Shown: piece by piece, positions 12,501 to 23,812 of the stretch
How the letters are laid out: each line of letters begins with the position of its first letter
How positions within the stretch are numbered: position 1 is the stretch's first letter
NCBI GenBank assembly: GCA_000697055.1
Contig: JNDT01002339.1
Location: forward strand, 26,344 to 90,343
Direction of reading: 5' to 3'
Source of the DNA: Saksenaea vasiformis B4078
Taxonomy: Eukaryota; Mucoromycota; Mucoromycetes; Mucorales; Saksenaeaceae
DNA length: 64,000 nucleotides
Translations under genes and position numbers: made by a program
Notes under the pieces: model-generated
What the model was told of the DNA's origin: nothing
Seen by the model: only the letters and a program-made list of their open reading frames with translations
The model's database searches: none

Positions 12501-15500
12501 CGCACCTCCCGTATGGATTGGGCAATTGCTTGCAACACCCAACGCTTCGCTGCCGGTTGCGTTGTGTACAGAATGATCTGCGGGTTGAACGTGATATATG
12601 GCATAAGATTGGGAATAGCGTTCATGGGACTTCCTTCTATCTCGTGGGTAATATCTCCTTCTACCGCAGAGGAACGCAACATTTGATTCGCAGATGTCCT
12701 CCCCGGGACACCAAAGGCAGCATCTTCCGTTCGAGTTAACGCATCTACGAGAGCAGTTCGAGAAGTACGATCCTTTGGGTGTCTATTTTTCAAGACAGAT
12801 GTTGCCTCGATATCTATTTCAGGTCAGAGCCCGTCTTGTAACATATATATATATACAGCAAACTTACCACTGAGTTCAATAGACAAGCTCTTGCACAGCA
12901 CTTCTATTTCAAACTTAAGGTTAAGCTTCAGTTCCGCAAACTGATACAACTCGACGAGTAATTTCAATATCGCCATGAGCCATGGATTTGGCGGTTTAAA
13001 AACTTTGCTCTGCTTGCACTGCTCCAACACCTTGCACACGAATGGGATGACAACAATCAAGCGGTTGTTATCATAGCCTTCGAGCAAAAGATCCTACACA
13101 ATATAAAATTTCAGATCGCCGTACTACAAAACATACGACTTCTGATTTACCTTGAAAGCAATATTTCTATGCTTGATCGGTTTGTTTCTGGCCAATGTCA
13201 TACCACCGAGCCAGGAACCAAGATTCTTTAGGAGACTTCGTTCTGAGGACGAGGACACAGTCTTGTCCGAGTTGAGAAGGATCTGGATGTTGATGTACGT
13301 CTCACGTAATACATGCTGGTATAAAAGTTTGCTATCCACAGCGTCTAGCAAAAGTAGATACAACTCGTGGTAATTGGGCTCGATGCTGGCGCGCTTGACC
13401 ACCAGATAGTTGCTAAACCATTGATAGGCAGGCTTGTTTAGTACATCTTTCAGGTCGGATGTTTTGGTTTCCAAGTTGTTTCTCGCAAGGTTGTTGATAA
13501 TAAATAGAATTTTGTCTTGAATCACCTCTGAAGGTGCTTCATATACTATATCTTCATCGCTAGAAGGTATATCAGGAACGTGCAGAGTGGTAAATGTCGC
13601 CTGTTGGTTTGCTATCTCTTGCTCCTTTTGATTCACTATCGCAGCCGCTTGAGATCCAACCATGTCAGATACTAAACTTTCATCCTGCTGCATCTGTCCC
13701 GACTGCGCAGCGTTGTTGATGAAACGTACAATGTCAGGATTTGCTTGCTGTAGATGAGGGATGTGAAGCAAATGGGTGCAGTACTGAGGCCATTCCGGTA
13801 ATCGTGACTGGAACTGTAAAAGCGCTTGGTGACCAAAACTGAACATCTTTGTGCCAGGCGGGTTACGCAAGGCGTCAAGAACGCAGCGCAAGGCGATACC
13901 CAGAGGAACATAGGATACAAGGTGATATTGTATCAGAGAGCCAAAAAGAACAGCAGCTATCGCCAGTTCTTTGTCTGGGTATTGAGGGAAGAAATGATAT
14001 TCGTCGAACAAGTCGTGAATCATGCAGGCAAAAACGTCTTGTTCACGAGCGTCCTTTGAGGCACTGAAAGCTTTTAGTCGTTCGATCATTTCTTCGATGG
14101 TCATCTCCCCATTATAAACGCGTTTGTAGTATGATGTGGATTCATCTTGTACATCTGGTTTAAACGACACCTCTGCGCCCGTCGATCCCGGTTCCGCTTG
14201 TGACCGGATGTTCATCAACTTGGGGTAGGTCTGCAAGCAAACACTCTGAACTTCTTTCAATAATTCAGCATTTTCAGGCACCATGGGACTACAATATGTA
14301 AACACATTACTAAACAGACCAGCTTCGCTTCGGAAAATATGTACCTTTCTAGGAGTATCTTCAAGAACAAACCCATGACTTCCAATGATAGGGGCACAGT
14401 CGATGGAACTGAATTCGTGTCCTGACGTGAAATCTCAGCTGCTATTTTCTGGCTAAGGAAATCCAAACAGGATCGAACAAATGGATCGCCATGTTCAGAA
14501 ATCTTATCTTGAAGCCATTTCTCAAGGTTCAGGTATTCCCGTCGTGACGCTAGCGCCGCCAGATCAATTGCAAAGAAAAAAGGCTGGACATCCAGCATTT
14601 GTGGAAGGATCTAAGCCAGATTGCGTTATTCCTGAAAGTTCATCAAAATAAGTCATGTTACCTTGAGTTCATGGGTAAAATCTAGTATTCTTGTCAAAGA
14701 GGTAGCATCCTTGGTATACATTTCCAAGACACTTTTGATGAAGAAATCGGGCTTCGTTTTCCAGAGTTTCGTAAGAACTAAAGCACTTCCAGCGTTGCCT
14801 GTCAAATAAATAACAAGAAGTCGTCCGAGAAATTCTTTGTGAAGAGTGGTTTTCATTGGCTACAGGATACATCTGAGTGTCAATCATTTTGAGACAGAAC
14901 AGACAAACCTGAACTTGTACAAGACCGAGAAACACGAGTTCTGGAGCCCTGTTGATCATCATATCCAAAAATGTTTTTACATCCTCAGCTATCGATGTCT
15001 CCGCCAAATTAATCACACATTCGATCAGATCCAACGAATTAAGTTGATCATTCACTAGCTGGGATGCCATCGAGCGTACATGCGAGCTAGATGAGGAGAA
15101 GTCTTCCAATTGGATCACTTTCCGTTGGGAGCAAGCAACAAGACTAAGTACATCGGTCGAGATATTCGCCATCTGGTACAATGCACTTAGTTGTCCCTTG
15201 AGATTTTTCCATTGCCCAAAGAACTTGTTTGCAGGGAAAGGTTCATTGCCCTGGGGAATAAGAAGCAATAAATAAACTGCGCGGCACCACTAAATCTCGC
15301 GTCCTTTTTCTCTCACCTTTGGACTATCCTTCCAAGCTCGAACGATGATGTCAAGTCCTTTTGCATCGTACAAAAAGAAATGCTCGTAGTCTAATTTCTC
15401 CACGACCAATTCCCAATCTAATTCTGGAGACTACATCGGAGTGACAGAATGATTAGTGAACGCTCTTATCTCCATCAAGATGATACTAACTAATTCTTTC

Positions 15501-16713
15501 ACGACATCGACAAAATTCTCAACATTCCAGTTAGATCCTGCTGATGAACCGTTTCCTACTCCACTCATGTTGGTATATGTACGAGCCATGCAGCCTAACG
15601 TCTCGGCCACATCCTTCTCAGTAATTGGTCGTTCAAATTTCGACAGTAGACTTTGCACCGACGCGGTTGAGCTACAACATTCGTAGCCAGCTTCCAGCAT
15701 CATCTTACTCAGCATGCCTTCTCTGTCTTCAACATCACCATTCCTAAGGGAAAAAAAAAGAAGCAATTATTTAACCATATTCCTAGGGTTACAGTCACAA
15801 AACACCCACTCTGACATTTTCTTCTTAATGGATTGTATTTCTTGTACGGTAGATTTGTCTGTGCAACGGTTTTCAGTGGCGGCAATGAAGAGTTGAACGT
15901 CTTCTTTATCGTAATGGATTGAGTTTGTTTCAATTGTTTGTAATGGCCACAGTAGTGCGGTTTCGGGTACAGAGTCCAAGTTAGATAAGGCGTGAATAGC
16001 AGGTTTGAAGGAATGGACTGCTATAGTTTTTGCTGGAGACAATTGGAGTTAATATTCGTTCTATATAAAGGTTGTCATCATGTTTACCTTGAGTGACGAT
16101 CTCTTCTTTGGAGGATGTAATTAACAATGATGACAGCACAAACTTGTCAAATGCGTCAAATTCAAGCAGGTCAAATAAAGATTCTAGGTTGATATGTGTT
16201 GATGGTTCAGTGTTGCAAAAGGCTTGTAGTGCTTCGCCAAAGCTAATGAGAAGCGCTTCGTTTTTTGTTTTTTCTTGAGTAAAGCAAGTATACTCCTTCA
16301 GGAGGCGAAACTGTGGAGAGTTATTTTCTTCGGTAGGGCCTTGCTTATAGCGCTCTGAGAGGATGACACGCAGTAGATGTTGACGAATGTCCTCTCCGTG
16401 ATTTTCAATTAACTAGTATGACGATAGCGTTAGTCGGGGGAAAGAAAGCTCGTGGAGTGTTATATGCGGCGAACAGGGTCACCAAGTCACATTGCAGCCC
16501 AAAAAAAAAAAGAACGGTTAAACTTACACTTTTGATCTCTGAAGTATTTCTGGAAAAGTTCTCGTTGTTTAAATTAAACAAAAGTAATATAACTTGTGCT
16601 TTTACGATGCGTGCCAAACTTGACTTTTGTGAATTAGTCGCGATGCGTTGAGAGTACGACGACGATCTTGGACTCGGTGTGGAAAAGTTAAAAATATCGG
16701 ATTCACTGCTCAT
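9505..16713 (-). CDS. NOT1: CCR4-NOT complex scaffold subunit NOT1
   Basis: NOT1 is the large scaffold of the CCR4-NOT deadenylase, which shortens mRNA poly(A) tails and represses transcripts in cytoplasm and nucleus. The gene runs from ATG 16713 (a GTG lies 12 bases upstream) to the TAA near 9505 through many short introns and should give roughly 2,100 residues. Family segments appear in order. The N-terminal HEAT part is at 14.2-16.7 kb. The MIF4G domain that docks CAF1 is at 12.8-13.6 kb ([46 protein letters not shown]). The DUF3819 domain that binds CAF40/CNOT9 is at 12.1-12.8 kb ([32 protein letters not shown]). The NOT1 superfamily C-terminal domain that anchors NOT2-NOT5 is at 9.5-12.1 kb ([23 protein letters not shown]). 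Exon 1 ends at AGT|GTAAGT near 16527 and the next exon resumes in frame at 16414. The assignment is secure; internal exon ends are approximate. Confidence 0.95.
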
Positions 16714-17541
16714 ACTTGTAGCCACAGAACATTATGGCATGCAGATTGTTAATAACTGTTTTTGCTCGCCTTAAGGTTGGTTAAGCGTCTTCCTGTCAGT
16801 TAAAAAAGCTTCAACAGGTCTTGACAAAGTCAATGGAAACGTGTGGTGAAGCGAAAAAAACACGACCTTCGAACCTTAGTGGGGATTCTCCGTTTGCACC
16901 CCGATAGGCGGACGCCATTCACATTGCGTCACCACATCCTGATTGATATGTGACTTGAAGCCAACTGAGCAGAATTTCGCGCTGGCCAATAGGATAAGTT
17001 TGTGTTGACTAGGGATCAAATTCGCGCTTGACAAAGAACGGTGTCTTTTTCCACGAAGCTGGTTGCAACTTTCGAAGAAATTTTGGTTTTCTTTGAGTGG
17101 CACATCAGTAAAATACATTGTACAAACTGGAAAAGGGAGCTACAATCACTATATTAGGTGCCATATCTGAGGCTGAAGTGATACATTCGAGAGACCCTTA
17201 AGCTGGATCAGAGGCCAAAAAAAAAGAAAGAAAGAAAGAAAAGAAACAAAGGAGGACAACAAGTGATCGGATTGGTATGCGAACAGAACGCTTCCCGCCG
17301 GATGTATCCAACGTAATGGAGGTGCTGGATAAACATGATAGAACATGCCGCTGTATCGTGATAGACAACTCAGGTGTAGTCTAGGTCCTTGCTACCGTAC
17401 AGCCAACACAAGCCACTTAAGGATAACAAAAACTACTTCTAAGATCAACAACCGTACTTGTATGCTAAGAGAAAGGAACAACAGTTGATATGCAAGATAA
17501 GGACGACAGCTTTTAATTGAAAAGATGACGACTCGTAATAG
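16714..17541. other. NOT1 upstream region, no gene seen
   Basis: This holds the presumed NOT1 promoter on the minus strand. Short frames at 16876-17118 and 17149-17346 have no recognisable features; the second contains an AAAG/AAAGA purine run near 17218-17250. No RNA gene was noticed. Confidence 0.4.
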
Positions 17542-18000
17542 TTTTCGGAACTGCAAAGCGCACTATTCCGCCCATTGTTAGCAACAGTTTGGCAACGACT
17601 TTCTTTCACATTGTTCCTCCATCGGGATAATCCAGTTGGATTTTGCCCTTCGGCTGGGAAAACTTCGCAGTATCAGGAATGATCCAGAGAGGATGAAGGG
17701 GATCCAGATTTTTTTATCCAGTCGATTTTTTCTATTGGTACATATGGTACTCTCAGGCTAGGCCAAGCCGAGCAAGCGTCAGCGCTATCCAATGTCGGTA
17801 GCGTCTTTCGAAACAAAAGCCTTTCGCTTCGCCAAGTGTTTGAACTCCATCACGAATTTGCGAATGCCCGCAGTATTATAATGGCGTTTAGCTGGAGACA
17901 CGTGGGATTAGTCGATAACTGTGGTGTTGCAATCGAAGAATACCTTACGCCTGAATCGACTCTTGCGCAGTTCGACGTTACCCGTTGGGGATACATCTAA
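17542..18000 (+). pseudogene. Decayed open frame with one internal stop, unknown family
   Basis: One plus-strand frame stays open from 17542 to a TAA at 17998-18000 (153 codons) except for a single TGA at 17680-17682. There is no early ATG; the only late ATG is at 17881. The translated text is not low-complexity. Segments include FSELQSALFRPLL, HRDNPVGFCPSAGKT before the stop and SWRHVGLVDN, STLAQFDVTRWGY after it. A frame this long, broken once in AT-rich DNA, suggests a remnant of a real coding sequence such as a dead transposon or an old gene fragment. A short intron could also remove the TGA. I do not recognise the family. Confidence 0.35.
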
Positions 18001-19391
18001 AATACTGTCTTCAGCCGACAAATGAAACGCCCCGCGCAATATGTTCTAGGTTTATTTAAACGTTACCACAAACAAAGCCCGGCTGTATATATTTACTCGT
18101 CCACATCAAGATCATTATCAAATACGATCTTATTTTAGGATGCAGGTGCAAATTACAACTTTAAAGGGTTAGGAGGATTGAACGGTTGCCGGTTGCACCA
18201 TAGCTTGGTTGCTGGTATCAAAAACCCTGTTGACCAAAGAGTGTCGGCTATGTTGTATAGCATCCAAGGCGCTGCCCTGATAATGATAAACACCTGTCAA
18301 GCTGCTATCGGTTGTACAATAAAAATACTCTGTTTTATCCTGATAAGTTTGAGATGACATGAATGCATTAAACACCTGAGGCGGAGCACAATATAGATAC
18401 AAATAAAGCAAGGTTTCTTCAAATATCAACGATTAGGATGGCGCTGTAATATGTATATCTTTTTTTTTTCGCTTCCATTGCTCGGTTGAAACGGCGCTGC
18501 ACTTCACGCTGTTATCTCTTTGTTATGACCCTTCTCCTCCGGTAGAGCTACTGCTAGTACAACAGGCTGAAGTTATTCTACATTATTTAACGTGATTGTC
18601 ACACAATAAAAGTAAGGAATGGGATGGAAAAAGTCAGAAACACATTGAAAACTGGCTGTGGCATAGAGCGTGAGAAACTCCGCCTACCTTTTTTTCTTGT
18701 TTTTTAGAAGAGGCTTTTGTGTACATCAAAACAGATAATGAGATTATAGTTTATCAGGGTAATGAAGTACAAAGGCCTTAATAAACTTTGGTGATCGAGG
18801 GCTGTTGATGCAAACAGGCGATATTTCGTATTATAGTTGTTGCACAAGATATAGCTTGGTATCCAATCATGGTTCCGATGATTGCACATCATCCATTCGG
18901 CCACGAGGGCAGCCACGCGCTGATTTTGAATGCCGACCGTCCCTTAGTTCTCCCAATCATGATCTTCTTCTGCATTCCAAAATAATTTAGACTGCGAGAT
19001 TGTCCATTCATCAACTGGGTTTCTGACTTTTCTGTCTCCCCAGTTGCCCAGACAACGAAACAGCAAACCTCTTCTATCTTTGTACCATCTGACTGAAACC
19101 AAACAAATAGAAGGGAAAATACATAGAAAAAGGAATATACAAAATCAAGGGAAAAAAAAGAGTGATAAAGAGAGAGAGAGAGAGATAAGAGAGAAAGAAG
19201 AGACAGAGACAAGAGAGAAAAAGAATCTCCGCTGGTCTGGAGCCATGTGCTGAAAATGGTAAATTGCCCATAGTGCTTATGGTGATACACGAAACAGGCA
19301 GACCAAGTTATTCCCTCCATCAAACATCACACCCTTTCTTTCCCCCCTTTTTCAGTCTTTTTTCTCTTTTCTGCTTTTTCTAAAAAAAATC
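18001..19391. other. Gene-poor interval with purine-rich repeat
   Basis: A minus-strand frame of 86 codons (18169-18429) lacks recognisable features. The minus frame at 18889-19323 is explained by a long purine-rich stretch (about 19140-19230, including an AG microsatellite at 19169-19184) read as Ser/Leu/Phe. Pyrimidine-rich sequence at 19330-19385 directly precedes the ATG of the next gene and is probably its promoter or 5' leader. Confidence 0.45.
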
Positions 19392-21249
19392 ATGATGTTG
19401 GAGGAGGACGGCGGCAGCAGTGCTGCTTTGCATAGTCCGACTCCTCCAAAGTCGACACTTGCTACTACGACAACGTTAAGTCCTATGGCTGCTATGCATA
19501 ACCCAATCCAACTGGCCGCCATCTCCAACTATAAGTTAGCACAACTCACCTTTGCACCACCCAATCTCGATTCGTTGAGGAAAACCGCTGTAATAAAGAA
19601 CATGCTCGAACTGATCTACAGAGACACCCCCGCGGAATGGCTGGACCAAATGACGCGATGGGAATTCTTTACACCAGAGTAAAATGCAACCTTGAGCCAA
19701 CTTTGGATAGCCCTGTCTGACCGCCTTCTTTTCTTTTTCTTTAATTAGGTCACTGAACAATATGACCCAAGAAGGTCTCGAAGAAATGTTCTCGCAATAC
19801 GTACAGACCATGGAGGCGTTTCAACCAATGAAAATAGCAGACGACGAAGACGAAGACGAAGATCAGAATGACACCGAGACCATGTGGGCAGATGACCTTC
19901 CTACACCTGACGCTACGGCCGCTGAATCCATCTTCTCTCACCCTACAGCTTCACTTTCGAGCGATGCTATTGCACGTTTGCCTGTTCCTGACGATAAACC
20001 ATTACCTGAGAAACCAGAAGATAAGCAAGTGCGGCGAAAGAGCGTGGTTCGTAACCGTCTCAGTTGGACAAGCGATACGGGTGTACCATCTAGCGTAGTA
20101 ACACAACATTTGGCAAATGAGTTGATGAATTTATTTGATATGGAATTCTCCGTGGACATTGATCTCAGCACTGCTCCTAGACTACCCGAGTTACCTTTTC
20201 TCAAACAGCAGCAACAACAACAACAACAGCAAAGGAGACCGTCCCAACGTTATTCAACAGATTCATTTATGGGCTTGATTCCTGCATTTGAGAGTTTTCG
20301 TTTAGAAGAGGATGTACGATCAGCCCCCGCACGTTCGATGACTTTTCCTCCTCCTCCCTCTGTACCACCACCAGACGACACACAAAAATCAAATCGACGA
20401 CGGTCAACCAGTCTTCCCATTACGATAGAGCAGCTACAGCAACAACAACAACAACAATGTCAACAACAGAAACCTCCTCAGCGATCTTCCTCCTTAAAAT
20501 ACCGCCAGCAAGAACGAGTCGTTCCACCACCAGAGCCGGAGCAACAACCGGAGCCGGAATCCAAACGAAATCATGAGCTTTTCTCTGGGTTGGCCAATGC
20601 TTTAGGCCGAGATGGACCGAAACTTTCAAAGAAAAAGTCACTCCGCCGGTTAGCATCGTTTGTACGCCGGACTTCGCCAGCCACCGACCTTCTTACCGTT
20701 CCGCAGGATGATCGAGGCATCTCGTGCGAATCCGTTAATTCCATCGCCTCCTCCTCCGCCTCCTCCTCTTGGTCTTCTATCGAGACACCACAAGTAGCAA
20801 GAGCCATTCCTCTTTCCTCTCTCCAAAAGCCGTTACCAGAAACCCCGCCCTCGTTGAAACGACGGAGCTTCGTCATGGCCAGACCTGTCGTTGTGGATGC
20901 ACAAGAACTCAGACGTGCCCGATCATTAGGCCACCGCTGTACGCAAAGGAAGAAACGTAGATCCCTCATGGAGAGTGCATCCAAACGAAGGAGTCTTATT
21001 TTACAGGAACAACCACACGTAGTAGTAGTAGACAACAACAAAAAACCCACGCTGTCGCGCTCAAAATCAGCGCTGATCAAAATTGGTAGTGGCGCCCGCC
21101 GAAGTTTGCGTCGCGCTGCAAGTAGCAAAGATCGGAAACAAAATGGTTGGGAAGATCATCACGATCGTCCATCTGAGCCAGCCTCAGGTGGCTACTTTGT
21201 CAAAAGAATGGCATCGCTCGGGAAGCGTATGAAGTTACAACGTACATAA
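19392..21249 (+). CDS. PolyQ/Ser/Arg-rich protein of unknown function
   Basis: Two exons, 19392-19678 and 19749-21249, are joined by a 70-bp GT-AG intron with a pyrimidine-rich 3' end. Total 595 residues. Residues about 40-120 look folded (NYKLAQLTFAPPNLDSL, MLELIYRDTPAEWLDQMTRWEFF). The rest is disordered: an acidic run near residue 125, two polyglutamine tracts (about 20210-20232 and 20440-20476), a proline run, and a strongly basic Ser/Arg/Lys C-terminal third with repeated RRRS or KRRS-type sites and the end GKRMKLQRT. Such a layout suggests a regulatory or polarity-associated scaffold with many basophilic kinase sites, but that is inference. No catalytic domain is recognised. The start is supported by the preceding pyrimidine-rich leader and the absence of earlier in-frame coding sequence. 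Confidence 0.75.
20208..20236 (+). repeat. CAA/CAG repeat coding polyglutamine
   Basis: Interrupted CAA/CAG triplets encode a run of glutamines inside the polyQ/Ser/Arg-rich protein. A second tract lies at about 20438-20476. Both codons are mixed, which normally limits slippage. Confidence 0.85.
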
Positions 21250-21411
21250 CATACAAATACACATCGTCGTCACCATAGTAATACTTATGTGATATAACTT
21301 TGTGTGCGTGAATGTTTTCTCTTTTCTTTTTTTTTTTAAATAACATCTCTCTTTCTCTCTATCTCTCTCTGTCTCTCTTTTTCTTTTTTTATTGGTTACA
21401 TCTTTTTTTCT

Positions 21412-21714
21412 TTAACAAATGACCGATTCAAACTTGTCTTCTGGCATATCCACTGCATAATGAGCAGGTACAACGTAAAGTGTGCCGGCACAGCGAGGTT
21501 CAGTCCACATGGCACAATGGCTGCTACCATGGTTCTCGACGCGTACTGCAGGAAATTGCTTTGGGAATTCAGCACAGCGATGGTCTGAGCTAAGAACACC
21601 TGAACGGAGGTTTCGATCCTTGCCAAATAAGACAACCCCTGTGTTGGCATCACCGACAATAGCCAATGCGGAAGAAATAAGCAATAAGAATTGTATCACC
21701 AAGAGCATTGTCAT
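21412..21714 (-). CDS. Small secreted cysteine-containing protein
   Basis: A single exon encodes 100 residues from a true ATG at 21714. Residues 1-18 form a classic signal peptide (MTMLLVIQFLLLISSALA). The mature part has four cysteines, two of them in CAMWTEPRC and one at the extreme C-terminus (ESVIC). The pattern of Trp, Cys and a G-x-Y/V strand after the second Cys (CAGTLYVV) faintly recalls small beta/gamma-crystallin-like secreted proteins, which I cannot confirm. Two disulfides would suit an extracellular or wall-associated protein. It lies convergent to the upstream polyQ gene, with about 160 bases between stops, so the two transcripts may overlap. A 34-T run is located just upstream. 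Confidence 0.65.
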   Translation of the reverse strand: MTMLLVIQFLLLISSALAIVGDANTGVVLFGKDRNLRSGVLSSDHRCAEFPKQFPAVRVENHGSSHCAMWTEPRCAGTLYVVPAHYAVDMPEDKFESVIC

Positions 21715-21819
21715 TGTTTCAACGTGTAGAAGTTCAAAAAGAAAGAGAGAGGCAATATTTGCGGTGTGGAGAAAGAGAGAGAACCATGCGATGGAAATGG
21801 GTTTGTGTACTTTTTTCTT

Positions 21820-21821
<2 letters not shown>

Positions 21822-21855
<34 letters not shown>
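21822..21855 (+). repeat. 34-base poly(T) tract
   Basis: An uninterrupted run of 34 thymines lies between the start of the small secreted-protein gene and the 3' end of the Sec2-like gene. On the minus strand it is a poly(A) run downstream of the Sec2-like stop. Its length is prone to slippage and to sequencing error. Confidence 0.95.
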
Positions 21856-21858
<3 letters not shown>

Positions 21859-21918
21859 GAAACCCCTTTCCTGACAAGGGTTTTTTTTTTTCAGAACAAA
21901 GAAAGAAAAAAAGAAATG

Positions 21919-23019
21919 TCAGTTTATTCTTTCCATTGATTGATCCTTCTCCAGCCGCACACCCGACCTTGCCCAAAACATGCATAACCGCGCTCGAACG
22001 AACTCATGAAATAAGCTTTCTAATGTGCGAGATGCATATCTGTCGTCGTGTATATGTCGCACAAACATGTAGAAATTGCAAATAGCGACAAGCCGATCAC
22101 GACAACTGCGATCAATGGTCCATTCACGATCATTGTCGCGTAACCGGAAACGAAAAATCCCCGGCTTAGCGCAAGCAAAACAATTGGGAGCAATCCCACG
22201 GCGATGGGGAGGAAGGTGATAACGTTCAATAAAACATGGCTGTTGTATCAGACAAGCCGCGACCCTACTCAAAGTCAGTTTTGACTTGAGTGGTCCTAGA
22301 CATGGTTCAACATCTTCATGAAGACATTGCTTCATCAATGGCAAATGATGGGCATTATCAAGCACAGTTGTACGTAGTCGGGCCACAAATAGGCGGAACT
22401 TCTCGACGTGGCAAGGGTCGAACGCAAACCCTTGCTTTTGCTCTTCACGCGTCAATTTCGGGGGAGATGAGACAGCTTCAAAACGTGTACGCAGTTCCTG
22501 CAGTTGAGCCCGTTCACTGCTCAATTGATCCTGTGTCATTTCAAGCTGATTGCGCAGCTGTTCAATCGTTCGTTTCAACGTATATCCGTCGCGACGCGCT
22601 TCGCTCACCATGGTGTTGGCCTGCTCAAACAGACGCCCTGACAATTCTTCCAACTCAGATTCCATTGTCATCTTGGCTTGTTCCATGCTGCTAAGACATT
22701 CAGTCTGAAGCGTATATTTTTGCTGCAGTACAGCCAATTCGTGTCGTAACGTTCGGATTTCCTCCGTTTGCTGTGTGAGCCGGGATTCTAGCTGTAGCTG
22801 TCGTGTTGGATCAACAGACTCGGCATAGGTTGGTAATGGCAAGATCGATGTTGGTAACGGACTGAGCGAGAGGGAAGAGGCAGATCGACAGGGAGCGACA
22901 TGGGCGGCTGGAAGTCGGGGTGTTTTAGGGATCTGCATGATTTGCTGTTGCCCGCCATTCAGTTTCGGCTGCGAGGCAGGAAGAAACCAATGTGGTTTGA
23001 CGATTGCCGCCAACCCCAT
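21919..23019 (-). CDS. SEC2: Sec2/Rabin8-type Rab guanine-nucleotide exchange factor
   Basis: A single exon of 366 residues from ATG 23019. Residues about 20-70 are Pro/Ser-rich. About 75-185 are a long heptad coiled coil (LESRLTQQTEEIRTLRHEL, ESELEELSGRLFEQAN, AQLQELRTRFEAV). This matches the Sec2p coiled coil that exchanges GDP on the exocytic Rab Sec4/Rab8; the VSEARRDGYTLKRTIEQL stretch is the likely Rab-binding region. The C-terminal half carries the fungal Sec2 extension: MKQCLHEDVEPCLGPL, then CFACAKPGIFRFRLRD and DRLVAICNFYMFVRHI, a poorly conserved Cys-pair module. The family acts on secretory vesicles in polarised growth and recruits the exocyst. Yeast Sec2 is about twice as long, so this is a compact version. 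A link to hyphal tip growth is inference. Confidence 0.82.
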   Translation of the reverse strand: MGLAAIVKPHWFLPASQPKLNGGQQQIMQIPKTPRLPAAHVAPCRSASSLSLSPLPTSILPLPTYAESVDPTRQLQLESRLTQQTEEIRTLRHELAVLQQKYTLQTECLSSMEQAKMTMESELEELSGRLFEQANTMVSEARRDGYTLKRTIEQLRNQLEMTQDQLSSERAQLQELRTRFEAVSSPPKLTREEQKQGFAFDPCHVEKFRLFVARLRTTVLDNAHHLPLMKQCLHEDVEPCLGPLKSKLTLSRVAACLIQQPCFIERYHLPPHRRGIAPNCFACAKPGIFRFRLRDNDREWTIDRSCRDRLVAICNFYMFVRHIHDDRYASRTLESLFHEFVRARLCMFWARSGVRLEKDQSMERIN

Positions 23020-23812
23020 AAATAAATTTCGTAGGAGAATTTAAACGAAGAACACAAAAAAAAAAGTTTAAGAGAATTCTACTGTATCTGTCGGTTGGTG
23101 CAAAATGAAATAGAATCGGAATTTTTTATTCATTGAGATCGTCATCGAGAAATATAGAAAACTACTTCTGTATACCCAACGAACTGTGTGTTCATCAGGG
23201 AATTTTGAGCGAAATGGGCCCCTCCAATGGACACGAAATTGAACTTGTTAGACTAGTATCGAAAAAGGGTTTCTCAAGATACTTACCCCCCAAAGGCACT
23301 TCTACGGTGAGAGCGTGTTTGAGGGAACTGATTAAGACAACGTTTACCGCAGAGTTGGACATAGAGGACACACGTGGGCAAGACGGTCCAAAACGGAAAT
23401 CCTGCGACAATAGATGATATGTTCGTTAAAAGAGAGTCAAGAGGTGTTATCGATCCGCTTAAATAGCCACCTCACTCGTTAGGACACAAATCATACGAAA
23501 CAGCTTAGTGGTACAGTTCGACTCCTCCTTGGCTAACACGTCGCTATCCATTCAAGGTAATCTGAACTCATAGTATTTGCTGTAAAGACATGATATGTCT
23601 GGCCAAACAATAAAAAAAAAAGAAAATGCGTTTCATCAAAGAAAAAGAGAGGTTCTTGTATCATCGATTGTTTGATGGGTATCTTTAAATTGGTCCTCAA
23701 GGACATTCCTCGCATCTTGCAGAACAGCAAGGTAAAAATGAGGATTTGGCTATGTACAAATGCAATTATGGTTTTTTTTCTTCTTTTTTTTGGGGGGAGG
23801 GGAGGGTAGTTG
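23020..23812. other. Intergenic region between SEC2 and MVP1 genes
   Basis: A 94-codon plus-strand frame (23133-23417) has no recognisable domain but is not low-complexity. A tRNA-like acceptor pairing at 23464-23535 fails on the other arms. Sequence near 23770-23810 is T- then G-rich and lies just beyond the MVP1 stop. No gene is called. Confidence 0.4.

Noticed and set aside
18889..19323. 144-codon minus-strand ORF with Leu/Ser/Phe runs
   Set aside because: It reads a GA-rich repeat as hydrophobic text and has no coding support.
20571..21128. 185-codon minus-strand ORF
   Set aside because: It is the complement of Arg/Ser-rich coding sequence of the polyQ gene; low stop frequency there comes from composition.
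23464..23535. tRNA-like sequence with pairing ends and a TTCGA loop
   Set aside because: Six of seven acceptor pairs form and length is 72, but T-arm, anticodon arm and D-arm do not pair, so it is not a credible tRNA.
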